The position numbers and the translations under genes are program-made. Below the pieces are notes generated by a model, which saw only the letters and a program-made list of their open reading frames with translations, searched no databases and had not been told where the DNA came from. Positions 42,015-50,562 of a stretch of DNA of 64,000 nt are shown here, piece after piece (the first letter of the stretch is position 1; the number at the start of each line of letters is the position of its first letter). The DNA is from an uncultured Poribacteria bacterium (GTDB lineage: Bacteria > Poribacteria > WGA-4E > WGA-3G): positions 4,630,481-4,694,480 of the forward strand of contig OY282383.1 in the NCBI GenBank assembly GCA_958295855.1, written 5' to 3'.

Positions 42015-42845
42015 TCACGCGGGTGATGCCTGTTGCCATGCTTCTCTAACGAACGCAATGGATTGCGTAAAACCTTGCGTTCCTAAACGGCTGGCTTCCT
42101 CAATGCTGAGCCAGCTGTCATAGCCTACTTGTCTCATACGCGTGAAGATTTGTTGAATAGGTGCGGCACCGGTGCCGACGCGGACCGGCGCAAATGTTCC
42201 TGCTTCGCGCATGTCAAAGACGTGCAGCACGGCAACCCGTTCGATGACTTTATCTAAAAGTGCGAGGACATCTTCGCCAAGAACGAGCGGATTGGCAGTG
42301 TCAAAGCACACCCGGAGGGGCGTATCTGCGAGTGCGTCTAAGACCGCTAAAAAGATGTCTGTGGGTTGTGAGAAATCCCAATAACGCCACGGTGCGCCTT
42401 TGGTATGATTCTCATAAGCGAGGGTGATGCCGTGCTTTTCGGCTTCGTCGAGGGCGTGGCAAAACCCTTCTGTAACCCACTGGAGCCCCGCTGCACGTTC
42501 GGTACCGGGGTGGTTTTGTCCTGCAGTCACGCGAACAAGTTTCGCACCTAACGCTTTTGCATAAGCGATATCCGCCTTGAGCTCGGTTAGTTCTTGGGCG
42601 CGTTGCGCTGCATCGGGATGCGTGAAGTCGGAATAGCAGGCGAGCATGCACGCTTCTATCTCGAATGTCTCAAGGGCGGCGCGCGTGTCGCTTACCGTTT
42701 TGGTGTCGCGCTCTGGGAAGAATTTGATGCTAAAATCGACTGCATCCAGCCCCAATTCTGCGCCAAATTGGATCCAGTCGGCAACGGTGCTTTTACCGGT
42801 GAAGATATCGTCGTAAAGAGAGACAGGGAGGCAACTCAGTTTCAT
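42015..42845 (-). CDS. Sugar phosphate isomerase/epimerase (xylose-isomerase-like TIM barrel)
   Basis: 276 residues from ATG 42845; the frame stays open to 42959, but the extra part is not TIM-like. Features of the AP-endonuclease-2/IolE-like superfamily: LGLDAVDFSIKFFPERD, KLVRVTAGQNHPGTERA, GITLAYENHTKG with the metal-binding Glu, LRVCFDTANPLVLGED, VAVLHVFDMREAG and DSWLSIEEASRLG. It probably isomerises or epimerises a sugar or inositol derivative with a divalent metal. Expanded in Poribacteria- and Planctomycetes-type genomes (background). Confidence 0.9.
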   Translation of the reverse strand: MKLSCLPVSLYDDIFTGKSTVADWIQFGAELGLDAVDFSIKFFPERDTKTVSDTRAALETFEIEACMLACYSDFTHPDAAQRAQELTELKADIAYAKALGAKLVRVTAGQNHPGTERAAGLQWVTEGFCHALDEAEKHGITLAYENHTKGAPWRYWDFSQPTDIFLAVLDALADTPLRVCFDTANPLVLGEDVLALLDKVIERVAVLHVFDMREAGTFAPVRVGTGAAPIQQIFTRMRQVGYDSWLSIEEASRLGTQGFTQSIAFVREAWQQASPA

Positions 42846-42978
42846 TGCAGGTTTTCCAGTGTTTATAGTGAGAGAGGGTGTATTTCTTAAAAGTTTATTG
42901 ATATTGTAATATAGGGCTGCAGGATTTGCAAGAGAGTTTTCTATTTCCGTAAACGGCACACGGCGTGTGCCTACTACC

Positions 42979-44967
42979 TTAGAACATGAACCGATACATG
43001 GGGCGTTCTAGAGCGATGCCGATGAGCGTCCAGATTGCACCGACGACAAACTCACCGATGACTAAGCCGATGAAGAACGGCATCGCGCGGCGATAGGTGC
43101 GCAAACCGCCTGTCTGAAACAGAATCGCTTTTATTCCCCAAGACAAGAAAATTGAGAACCAATACCAACTGGTATTCCAAAAGCTCAGCGATAACGCGTA
43201 GCCTGCAGGATGGAAGGGCCACCAGATAAAGCGGCGGCGTAGCATCATCAGTAGCGTGGTTAAGGCGATAGCCCCACTAGAGGCAGAGACGGCACCCACA
43301 TCTATGGATTGCGGGTTAATCAACCACTGCTTTAATTGCTCGTACGTCCATCGGCATTGGGCTTGCTCGCCGTAGACTGCGCCGCCGTAATGATAGCCTT
43401 GGGCGTAGTATGCCCATGCGGAGGAGAGCGTCCCGACAATAGTCACCAAGATGATGGCAACAATAAAACGGTTGTGGGATAAGCCACGCACTTGCGCAAC
43501 CTTGAATCCCTCTAACATAATCGGCATTGGATGGGAGCGGTAGGAGCGGTTGAACCCGTGAAACATGCTGAACGTGGTTAGCCCTTCCGCGCCGATGCGG
43601 CGGGTGCCGAGGAAGGACACCAGCACCTTATCCGGTCGCCACGGTACGTCATGCGCCGGCGGGCCGACTTCTGCACGGATGCGCGTGATCGCAACGGCTA
43701 ACGCGAAGAAGAGGGTGAAGTAGCCGAGGATACTGAAAATTGGGGTGCCTGTGCTTTTGAAGAAAACGAGGATAAAGATGCCGCCCAATATCAAGCCGAT
43801 AATGGCGTATCGGCTGCGCGCGCCCTCGGCATTTTCTCCGCTGAAGGCGGTTTTCACCTGTTGCGCAAGGAATTTTCGGGTGAGCCATATTGCGGAAACG
43901 CCTAAGCAAAACCACGCTCCGAAGGATTGTGCATCGAGGAACGGAAACCCCGGCAGATGCCCGATGCCTGCCATCGTACCCCACACGCGCGTCAGTTTGT
44001 GGAAAAGGTAGAAAAACCAGATAGAGAACGAGAGCTCCAGCGGTATGAAGAAGCTCATCCCGATTGCAAACGGATAAACGGCGATGGGAAGCCTGCCAAT
44101 GGCGTTCATCGGTTTGGTTTGGAAATACTGCCCTAAATTGTAGAGGCTCCCACCCAGCCCCGGCACCATAGGGAATAGAAAGTGGAGCCCGTTGAGTAAG
44201 TTCATCCCGCCGGCAAGCACAGCCCCCAGCAGAAATAGCCGATTTGTGAGGAGGACGCGTCCGCCGGCCTCTGTCAGGTGAAGCGGAATCTGAATGACAG
44301 GGTAACTCAGTTTTTCATGGTTCACCCATTGGTGTCGGATGAGAATCGTGACACAGAGCATCATGCAGGTTAACACAATGATAAGGGAAGACCACCAGAG
44401 GATGGGTGTCATCCAGAGTTGCAGGTGTTTTAGCGTATGAAGTGAGGAGTCGCCCTGATAGAAGGTTGCCAACATGCTCCGCTCTTTGATAGTGAGCCAG
44501 TCGGGCATGTGTCGATGGAACAACTCGCCCCACTCATTCTCTGGGCTCGCAAACCAGATAGGGTAGGTAAGCAGGGGCCACAATATCTGGAGTGTGTCGT
44601 GGCCGGCGATGGAGGAGGCGATGGATACGAGTAGGTAGATTACCATCAATTCACCATCGCTGAGGCTGGCGTTTTTTGGCACAGCTTGCAAGCCAAAACT
44701 TACTTGAAAAAAGTGCCGAATTGCGCGGAGCAACGGGTTTATGCCCATTAAGAGCAGTACGATAAAAATAACGTTAAAATAGACTGTTGACACGGTGGGA
44801 AAGCTCTGGCCACTGCCGTAACCGGTGGGACCCCAGTTAATCATAAGCCAATAGGAGTTCGGAATAGTGACGAGGAGTGCAAGCAGCACGGCGCGGAGAC
44901 TGACTTTTGGCACAGCTTGCGGGTTTCCAAAACTTGCTCTAGAAAAGTTGTTTGGCATTTTCGGCAT
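42979..44967 (-). CDS. Large polytopic membrane protein (DUF6785/DUF6784-like)
   Basis: About 662 residues from ATG 44967, 12-14 predicted helices. An upstream TTG at 45027 has no Shine-Dalgarno and adds 20 residues. Recognisable features: LLVTIPNSYWLMINWGPTGYG near the N-terminus, GMNLLNGLHFLFPMVPGLGG, YPFAIGMSFFIPLELSFSIW and RIRAEVGPPAHDVPW. These I associate with the DUF6785/DUF6784 membrane proteins of Planctomycetes and Poribacteria, distantly reminiscent of oligopeptide transporters; the assignment is from memory. Two segments, SFGNPQAVPK (near the start) and SFGLQAVPK (about residue 100), come from an in-frame copy of one DNA repeat. Confidence 0.7.
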   Translation of the reverse strand: MPKMPNNFSRASFGNPQAVPKVSLRAVLLALLVTIPNSYWLMINWGPTGYGSGQSFPTVSTVYFNVIFIVLLLMGINPLLRAIRHFFQVSFGLQAVPKNASLSDGELMVIYLLVSIASSIAGHDTLQILWPLLTYPIWFASPENEWGELFHRHMPDWLTIKERSMLATFYQGDSSLHTLKHLQLWMTPILWWSSLIIVLTCMMLCVTILIRHQWVNHEKLSYPVIQIPLHLTEAGGRVLLTNRLFLLGAVLAGGMNLLNGLHFLFPMVPGLGGSLYNLGQYFQTKPMNAIGRLPIAVYPFAIGMSFFIPLELSFSIWFFYLFHKLTRVWGTMAGIGHLPGFPFLDAQSFGAWFCLGVSAIWLTRKFLAQQVKTAFSGENAEGARSRYAIIGLILGGIFILVFFKSTGTPIFSILGYFTLFFALAVAITRIRAEVGPPAHDVPWRPDKVLVSFLGTRRIGAEGLTTFSMFHGFNRSYRSHPMPIMLEGFKVAQVRGLSHNRFIVAIILVTIVGTLSSAWAYYAQGYHYGGAVYGEQAQCRWTYEQLKQWLINPQSIDVGAVSASSGAIALTTLLMMLRRRFIWWPFHPAGYALSLSFWNTSWYWFSIFLSWGIKAILFQTGGLRTYRRAMPFFIGLVIGEFVVGAIWTLIGIALERPMYRFMF
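44671..44712. repeat. TTTTGGCACAGCTTGC repeat inside a gene, copy 1
   Basis: TTTTTGGCACAGCTTGCAAG then CCAAAACTTACTTGAAAAAA. The arms TTTTGGC and GCCAAAA make a hairpin. It lies in frame inside the membrane protein gene. Confidence 0.7.
44901..44948. repeat. TTTTGGCACAGCTTGC repeat inside a gene, copy 2
   Basis: CTTTTGGCACAGCTTGCGGG then TTTCCAAAACTTGCTCTAGAAAAG, ~230 bases from copy 1, also in frame. Both are read as variants of KxSFGxxQAVPK. Confidence 0.7.
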
Positions 44968-45056
44968 AAGCGTTTGCGGTTCTGTAGCAGTCAGGATGCG
45001 CAATACAATTGCAAGAAAACAATGCAAGGAGAAATAACTAGAAAAATCAAATGTTC

Positions 45057-45279
45057 ACCACTATTTTCAAGAGTGGGAAACTTCTTGTCCTGTTAAATTC
45101 TTTATTATACACGGAGTGTGGCAAATTGTCAAATAGGTAAAACAGGAGGTATACCACGCATTTTCAATGCGTGATGAACAGGTGGGCGATTTGATTTTGG
45201 TGTGGAATGAATTAGGTGGGATGAGTGAATCCTCATGAAACCGCGCTTAACAAAAGTTCACCACTATTGAAAATAGTGG
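45057..45279. repeat. Group of three palindromes in the spacer before the LamG gene
   Basis: CCACTATT-TTC-AAGAGTGG (45058-45076), CACGCATT-TTC-AATGCGTG (45155-45173) and CCACTATT-GAA-AATAGTGG (45261-45279). The first and last belong to the family at 32314, the middle one to that at 33219. They explain most of the 460-base gap between divergent genes; nothing else is recognised there. Confidence 0.65.
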
Positions 45280-45426
45280 AAAACTTATTTTGCTTTGTTT
45301 TTGGCCGTTTCAATGTTATAGTATTGCCAAAATCCTATAGGAGGCAATTCGCATTTCTGTGTCGCTTTGGCGTTCGCAGATTGCCTAAAATCCTACGGAA
45401 TTCTACAGAATGCAAGGAGAAATAAA

Positions 45427-46227
45427 ATGTATTGCTATATTGGAAACCGGCAGGCTTCGGTACGCCTCTTTCACCGCTGCCTCGCGGTTGTGACAATGCT
45501 CATGGCTTGTGTGATTTCAGTTGAGGCAGACCTGAGTGATCCGACGCTATCCTGCTATTATAGTTTTGACGAAACAGGGGATACTGTCAAAGACGGTTCA
45601 ATCCATGGTAACGATGGAAAAATCGAAGGGAACGTTAAACGCGAAGATGGCGTCATCGGCAAAGCGATTGTATTGGAACCCCAAACTTGGGTGGATATGA
45701 ACGGTCCTGAATTTGAAAATGTGCCAGTTGAGGGCATCACAATTGCAGTGTGGGTGAATCACAACGACTCGCCAGACCCACAGAGTATATTTGGCGCGGT
45801 TGGCACAGACCACGGCAATGGGCTTTACCACGTCGAAATCCGACCGGACGGCTTCAGATGGTTCCACCGAGATGGTGCTGAAAAAGAGGTATTCAACATC
45901 AATCCCGGTCCCGTTATTAAAGGCGGGAAGTGGGTGCATTTTACCGGAACCTATGATAGCAAGAGCGGTGATGTGAAGACCTACGTTGATGGGGAGGAGA
46001 CGCACGCGGCAAAAGGTGACGGAGAACTCTCCGACAACTGGGGGCTCCAAGCGGAAATCGGGCACCATAAGAACAGTCGCTGGGTTGATGGACTGATGGA
46101 CGAATTTTACATGTTTGCCCGCGCGCTATCGGAAGATGAAATTCAGGAAGTTATGGAGGGTGAATTTCTGTCCGTAGAACCGGCAGAGAAACTCACTACG
46201 ACGTGGGCAAGCCTTAAAGCACGGTAG
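45427..46227 (+). CDS. Secreted LamG/concanavalin-fold protein
   Basis: 266 residues from ATG 45427 with AAGGAG 7 bases upstream. An N-terminal signal (LAVVTMLMACVISVEA) is followed by a LamG (laminin-G-like jellyroll) domain: CYYSFDETGDTVKDGSIHGN (about 41-60), DGVIGKAIVLEP, ITIAVWVNHNDSP, GGKWVHFTGTYDSKSGDVKT, YVDGEE and WVDGLMDEFYMFARALSEDE. This is the standard order of such modules. It binds carbohydrates or proteins outside the cell and would be exported. It stands alone; typical of Poribacteria-like secretomes. Confidence 0.88.
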   Translation: MYCYIGNRQASVRLFHRCLAVVTMLMACVISVEADLSDPTLSCYYSFDETGDTVKDGSIHGNDGKIEGNVKREDGVIGKAIVLEPQTWVDMNGPEFENVPVEGITIAVWVNHNDSPDPQSIFGAVGTDHGNGLYHVEIRPDGFRWFHRDGAEKEVFNINPGPVIKGGKWVHFTGTYDSKSGDVKTYVDGEETHAAKGDGELSDNWGLQAEIGHHKNSRWVDGLMDEFYMFARALSEDEIQEVMEGEFLSVEPAEKLTTTWASLKAR

Positions 46228-46319
46228 TAGGCGAGCCTGGCAATCCCTTTGACCTCAGCCTATAGTAGGAGTCGGGCGGAAACAGGGCTCCGCCCTTACA
46301 GCGATGGAGTCAAGTAGAT

Positions 46320-47225
46320 TTACCAATTTGGATCGTACTCCCAATTGACGCGTTGTCTGCCGTAGGTTTTACCATTAATTTCGGTTTGGTGGCAGACGAA
46401 GCATCTGTGGAAATCTGTGACACCGTGCAGTTCGTGTGCTAAGCGGATTTCTTCTGTATTATGTTCATGGCATTTGATGCAGGTGTAGCTCCGATAGGGT
46501 GTATCGGCGTAGATGCCGATCTGTTCCCCCACTTTCCGCGCATCGTAGGTGCGGTTATTGTTGGCATCAACAATCGTCCATTCCTGGCCCTTTGCTTTCA
46601 GTGACACCGGGGCCGTTTGTGGGATCTGCAACTCGTGCTGCGAGAACCACCAGTGCATATCGTCGGGAACGGTGTCAGACGTGTCCAAGTCGCCCTGAAG
46701 TGTTGCGTCAACATGAAACAGCAGGGGTTCGGCAGTGTGACATCTGGCGCAAGGGACATCGTGGACATCGGTGAGTGGGAAGAATTCGTCGTGCACCAGT
46801 TTTTGGTTGCCATGGAATACGATGCTGACGAGCAGAATCGGGGCGAGGATAAGATGGCATCGAAGCAAAATTTGGCGTGCCCGGCGGGCAGTGAGGCTGA
46901 CTGCAACGCCTGTGCCTAAATTTGACAAGGCGAGCAGAAATGTTAGCCATGAATGCCACGCGAGCGGTTGGAATGCGGAATGAAACAGCACTAAGCACAG
47001 GCCCAACGAAGCGAGCCGTTGATGGTATTTTAGCCATGTCTGCCGACTTCCCCATCGCATCCAACGGCTACGAAGGAGGTAGAGGCTGGCAATGAGGATG
47101 GCGATGGCACCGATGATGCTGATGGTGTGTCTCGCTTCACCGAAACTGCCTGCTTGCCAGATGCATAGAGCCGAGATGACGGCGGCACCGATAACGCCGT
47201 GTCCGATTTGGATAAAAACTTTCAT
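46320..47225 (-). CDS. Membrane-bound multihaem c-type cytochrome
   Basis: 301 residues. The N-terminal part has four membrane helices (7-26, 34-51, 70-88 and 92-110), and a fifth near 120-138, with histidines HQRLASLGLCLVLFH and RCHLILAPILL that could bind haem b as in cytochrome-b-like ferric reductase domains. The C-terminal periplasmic part carries three haem-c motifs: CARCH (159-163), CIKCH (249-253) and CFVCH (275-279). A quinol-oxidising or electron-transfer role to a periplasmic acceptor is plausible. No partner genes of a known respiratory complex are adjacent. Confidence 0.8.
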   Translation of the reverse strand: MKVFIQIGHGVIGAAVISALCIWQAGSFGEARHTISIIGAIAILIASLYLLRSRWMRWGSRQTWLKYHQRLASLGLCLVLFHSAFQPLAWHSWLTFLLALSNLGTGVAVSLTARRARQILLRCHLILAPILLVSIVFHGNQKLVHDEFFPLTDVHDVPCARCHTAEPLLFHVDATLQGDLDTSDTVPDDMHWWFSQHELQIPQTAPVSLKAKGQEWTIVDANNNRTYDARKVGEQIGIYADTPYRSYTCIKCHEHNTEEIRLAHELHGVTDFHRCFVCHQTEINGKTYGRQRVNWEYDPNW

Positions 47226-47278
47226 GGTGTCAATTTAGCATGGATACGGGTGGGATGCAAGAAAAACGTTCGGTTAAT

Positions 47279-47341
47279 AGGGGCATTTCGTTCTCCCGAT
47301 CGAGGGCTCTTCGCGGTAGGAGCGAGCTCCGAATCGCGACG
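47279..47341. repeat. GGTAGGAGCGAGCTCCGAATCGCGAC repeat
   Basis: GGCATTTCGTTCTCCCGATC ... GGTAGGAGCGAGCTCCGAAT-CGCGAC, the inverse of the unit at 41952, interrupted by ~12 bases. It lies in the 5' spacer of the cation transporter gene. Confidence 0.6.
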
Positions 47342-47386
47342 TATGCCATCAATTTGGAAAACCCACCGAAACAGGATGATGAGTTT

Positions 47387-48103
47387 ATGGATAATTGCTG
47401 TCACGATAAAACTAGTGAACTTGAACAGCTCCGCGAACGGCAATCAAAAACGCTATGGATTGTGCTCAGCATTAACGGGGCTATGTTCTGCTTAGAATTA
47501 TTCGTCGGTTTCCTCGCTGGCTCCGTGGCGTTGCAAGCCGATTCGCTTGATATGTTGAGCGATACTTTGGTCTATGGCTTCAGCCTCTACGCAATTGGTA
47601 GAAATAACCGATGGCTTGCCGGTTCAGCCTTGCTCAAGGGTAGCATTATGGCAGTCTTTGGCCTTGGGGTATTGTTCCAGAGCGGCTATAAGTTCTTCAC
47701 GGGTGCCCTCCCGGTGTCACACTTCATGTTTTTTATGGGCGCCATCGCCTTGGCCGCGAACGCTAGCTGTCTGTTTCTGCTGTCCAAACATAAAGCAGAT
47801 GATTTAAACATGCGTTCAACGTGGTTGTGCTCCCGCAATGATATTATTGCGAACACAAGCGTTATTTTGGCAGCGGCTCTCGTTGCTGTCACCCAATCCA
47901 AATGGCCAGACGTGATAGTAGGCTTGCTCATCACAAGCATCTTTCTCAAGTCCGCGGTCTCTATTCTGCGGGCGGCGTATAGGGAACTACGTCAGCCAGT
48001 TGCACAGCCTTCTGAACCGCCTGTCCTCAAACTTGAATCAATGCAGCAACGCTGTGCGGCAGGAAGCTGCCCGGCGAACGCTTGCCACTGTGAAGCCTTG
48101 TAA
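47387..48103 (+). CDS. Cation diffusion facilitator-like transporter
   Basis: 238 residues from ATG 47387; the frame opens earlier (47240), but that part is read from a repeat. Six predicted helices. SINGAMFCLELFVGFLAGSVALQADSLDML matches helix 1-2 of CDF transporters, with D in AD-S-DML, and STWLCSRNDIIANTSVILAA matches helix 5 (N-D instead of the usual H-D). The C-terminus is Cys/His-rich (CAAGSCPANACHCEAL), likely a metal-binding tail. The cytoplasmic domain of full-length CDFs is missing. Zinc or another divalent metal export is likely. Confidence 0.85.
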   Translation: MDNCCHDKTSELEQLRERQSKTLWIVLSINGAMFCLELFVGFLAGSVALQADSLDMLSDTLVYGFSLYAIGRNNRWLAGSALLKGSIMAVFGLGVLFQSGYKFFTGALPVSHFMFFMGAIALAANASCLFLLSKHKADDLNMRSTWLCSRNDIIANTSVILAAALVAVTQSKWPDVIVGLLITSIFLKSAVSILRAAYRELRQPVAQPSEPPVLKLESMQQRCAAGSCPANACHCEAL

Positions 48104-48416
48104 CTCACGGTTGCCTATTTTTTGTGGATGGCTTTAAGTTTCTCCATACGAGTGTAGGGGTTCGTTTTGCAAGTAGGGGCGCAGGCGGTCTCGGAGTTGG
48201 CGGTGTGCTAAGGACAGGTGCGTTTTGATGGAAAAGCATGTAACCCCGCAAGCGGGGAAGCATGCTTCTACTTCGGATTTGTTTAAGCGCGCGGAAACCA
48301 TCGCTTTTATTGGGAGTTCTTCCGTGTAGCGTTCGGAGGTTGAGAAACCATGAAAAGAAAACCTATCAGCAATAAAAAACAAAAACAAATCTGAATTCGT
48401 GACTCTTTTTTCATAT

Positions 48417-49163
48417 TTAGTTTGTACCTCCTAAGTGAGGTACGCCTAAGCGTTCCGCTTGTAAACGCCACAAGACCCCGTCTTTTGGTGGTAAAGTTAA
48501 AGCCGCAAGTGCACCGGGTATTTGTCTCTCAAGTTCACCCAATATCCATTCAGGCAACGCTAATATTCTCGGAGAGATGTCCAGTCGAAACGCCTCAAAC
48601 TCATTGACACGTTGAAAAAACGCGGCCTTTTCCGAGTCTGACATGCTTGAAAACTCTTCACGGGTTATACCCATTACATCAGGAAAACTGTCTATTCCTG
48701 CTTTAAGTTCCGCAAACACAGCCTTAGCGGCGGCAAACTCGGCCCGCTCCGCCTTTATTTTTGCGAGTTTTTCCTTCAATGCTGCGTTCTCTTGCAATAA
48801 ACGCTTTTCACGCGCTAGCAATTCACGCCGCTTTTGCAATTTACGCTCACGCTCGTCCGTGTCCGATTGTGTGGGCATCGCGCTGTTTGAGTGTGCGGCA
48901 TGCGGTGCAGCGGGCCACTTGTCACCATGCCAGTGTCCGCCTTGCGCCGTCGAATCGGCAGGCAGCGGTGATGCGACGGGCGCGTTCTCTGGCGGTGTCG
49001 CGTTGCGAGCGTTCCATCGTTTGACGATATCCGCTGTGCGTGCCTCGTCGCGTGCGAGCTCGCGTTCAGCATGCCAAAGATAGAGTGTGCATCCCGCGAC
49101 GATGAGGATGAAGCACGCAAGGGCTCCAAGAAAGAGCCGGCCGGTCAAAACATCTTTCAACAT
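48417..49163 (-). CDS. Membrane-anchored coiled-coil protein of unknown function
   Basis: 248 residues from ATG 49163 (GGAGG 10 bases upstream). One N-terminal helix (LFLGALACFILIVAGCTLYLW, about 9-29). A linker rich in Pro/Ala/His follows (ATPPENAPVASPLPADS), then a clear coiled coil with regular charged repeats (ERKLQKRRELLAREKRLLQE, NAALKEKLAKIKAERAEFAA, about 112-155). The globular C-terminus has FSSMSDSEKAAFFQRVNEFE, which resembles the LNSLS-EEQ-AFL segment of the proteins at 50-57 kb in position and pattern. No KVYKA box. I assign it to the same architectural group, not confidently to the same family. The 310-base gap downstream holds only an ACCCCGCAAGCGGGG hairpin near 48245; the 320 bases upstream show nothing clear. 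Confidence 0.65.
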   Translation of the reverse strand: MLKDVLTGRLFLGALACFILIVAGCTLYLWHAERELARDEARTADIVKRWNARNATPPENAPVASPLPADSTAQGGHWHGDKWPAAPHAAHSNSAMPTQSDTDERERKLQKRRELLAREKRLLQENAALKEKLAKIKAERAEFAAAKAVFAELKAGIDSFPDVMGITREEFSSMSDSEKAAFFQRVNEFEAFRLDISPRILALPEWILGELERQIPGALAALTLPPKDGVLWRLQAERLGVPHLGGTN

Positions 49164-49485
49164 TTCTTGGTTTCCTCCATAAAATTGGGATTCAGAAAAG
49201 TGATTTACCCCGCGGTGCATATCGCGTTCTGGCAGCCGTCCGTGTTCGGAAACGATTTGTGCCTGCCAGTAGAAAATAGGCATCTGTCTCGGTGAACTGC
49301 CCGTCGGGGAGGTGTTCTATACCCTGAATGCGTATACAGAACGCGATGGACAGAATGGTGCAAAGTCGTATTAACTCACAGAAACGACCGCGTACAGAAT
49401 GCCGATTTCTTCTTGATGGAAGTGTCCTCACAAAACTATGAGGGTGTTGACTGTATATGTCCCCACGTGGTAAGGACTGTTAGTT

Positions 49486-49926
49486 TTACTTGCCAAACCA
49501 GAGTCGCCACCGCCAGACGGCACCGATCCAAGATGTGATGTCGACGCGTTTTTTTGCCAAATTGCGGCGGTGCGCCGTAAATGTTTCCGCGGCGGGTTGG
49601 CTCTCCCCCCGGGCTACGCAGCCCTGATTGAAGACTTTAATGTCTTCCGGCGATTTCTCGCAGTTGTTCAGCACCCATGCACTGAGCATGCTGTTGTTTG
49701 GGTTGTTAACGGCGGCATTCTGAAATTCATCGGCGGAGATACCGAGGAAGGATAATATCCGTTTATCTTGTTTGGAGACATTACCATATTTGTACCCCCC
49801 GAGGTTCCCAATGTGTGCGGCGCGCGCCTTATCTGCCATCCGTGCTACGCCGCATATCCCCGCAATGTCTTTGTTACGTATATCTCGCGGTTGTAAAATA
49901 GTGAGATCTGTCTGAAAAGTTTTCAT
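49486..49926 (-). CDS. DUF5069 family protein
   Basis: 146 residues from ATG 49926; an ATG at 49941 adds five more. QTDLTILQPRDIRNKDIAGICGVARMADKARA near the N-terminus, then GNLGGYKYGNVSKQDKRILSFLGISADEF and LSAWVLNNC are the conserved parts of DUF5069, a small family of unknown function common in Verrucomicrobia/Planctomycetes-type bacteria. No signal peptide or helix. The C-terminal SWIGAVWRWRLWFGK is aromatic-rich. Family assignment is from memory but the motif fit is good. Confidence 0.8.
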   Translation of the reverse strand: MKTFQTDLTILQPRDIRNKDIAGICGVARMADKARAAHIGNLGGYKYGNVSKQDKRILSFLGISADEFQNAAVNNPNNSMLSAWVLNNCEKSPEDIKVFNQGCVARGESQPAAETFTAHRRNLAKKRVDITSWIGAVWRWRLWFGK

Positions 49927-50019
49927 ATAAACACCTTCCAAATTGTTGTCTGGTGATGAGTGCAGCTTCCTCTTTACTTTTGGGGAGCATCCAAGAGAAG
50001 CTGCTACTCCCGTGTGGGG

Positions 50020-50364
50020 TTACTCCGTATGGAGGTTATCACCAAACCACAAATTTTTAGCTGTGTTGACAATAACATCAACGCAAGCATTGTATAAGAT
50101 AACAATCCGCTCATAAAGGGAGGGCCAATAAGAGGTCTCCTCACTAGTCGACTCACAGTTACCTGGAGAACAGAGGCATTCCCGTGGGGCACAGCAACCT
50201 GTGCCGGCAGGACAACTGCGAGTCATTTCTACTTTCATTGAGGGTATAAAAGCTAAGGTTTGTAACGATATAAACGTAAGTGACACAATCCATAGAGACT
50301 TTAACTGTTGTTTGAACTGCGTTAACCCTGACTCCGGGCGATTCCGTAACTGACGCACATCCAT
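50020..50364 (-). CDS. Small exported Cys-rich protein
   Basis: 114 residues. A strong AAAGGAGG 5 bases before the ATG supports expression. One hydrophobic helix (SLWIVSLTFISLQTLAFI, about 23-40) is followed by a Cys cluster CPAGTGCCAPRECLCSPGNC (six Cys within residues 51-70), and a second hydrophobic patch (YERIVILYNACVDVIVN). The Cys cluster after a helix suggests disulfides or a metal site outside the membrane. No family recognised. Located in the run of anchored proteins on the same strand. Confidence 0.6.
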   Translation of the reverse strand: MDVRQLRNRPESGLTQFKQQLKSLWIVSLTFISLQTLAFIPSMKVEMTRSCPAGTGCCAPRECLCSPGNCESTSEETSYWPSLYERIVILYNACVDVIVNTAKNLWFGDNLHTE

Positions 50365-50562
50365 TTTGTCCTCCTTTACAAAGGCGAGTCGTTTTGATAT
50401 GAGGTCGGATGCCGATGCTGCTGCCGGATTGCAAAAGGGAGGCGATATTTATCAGCATGTACCGCCCCCTTCAGAAGAAAACCAAAGAAAGTTGTTAACC
50501 CGAACAACTACCGCATAGGCTGTCTGTTTTTCGGCTAAATTGGCACCGGCGAGCGCGTGTCT

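Noticed and set aside
44673..44690. TGGCACAGCTTGC as a sigma-54 promoter
   Set aside because: Spacing is too short (3 bases) and the sequence is a dispersed repeat inside a gene.
48134..48388. 84-residue minus-strand frame
   Set aside because: No ribosome site, Cys/His pattern produced by an ACCCCGCAAGCGGGG hairpin, no hydrophobic or family signal.
49192..49431. 79-residue minus-strand frame
   Set aside because: No start signal, Arg-rich, no similarity to neighbours.
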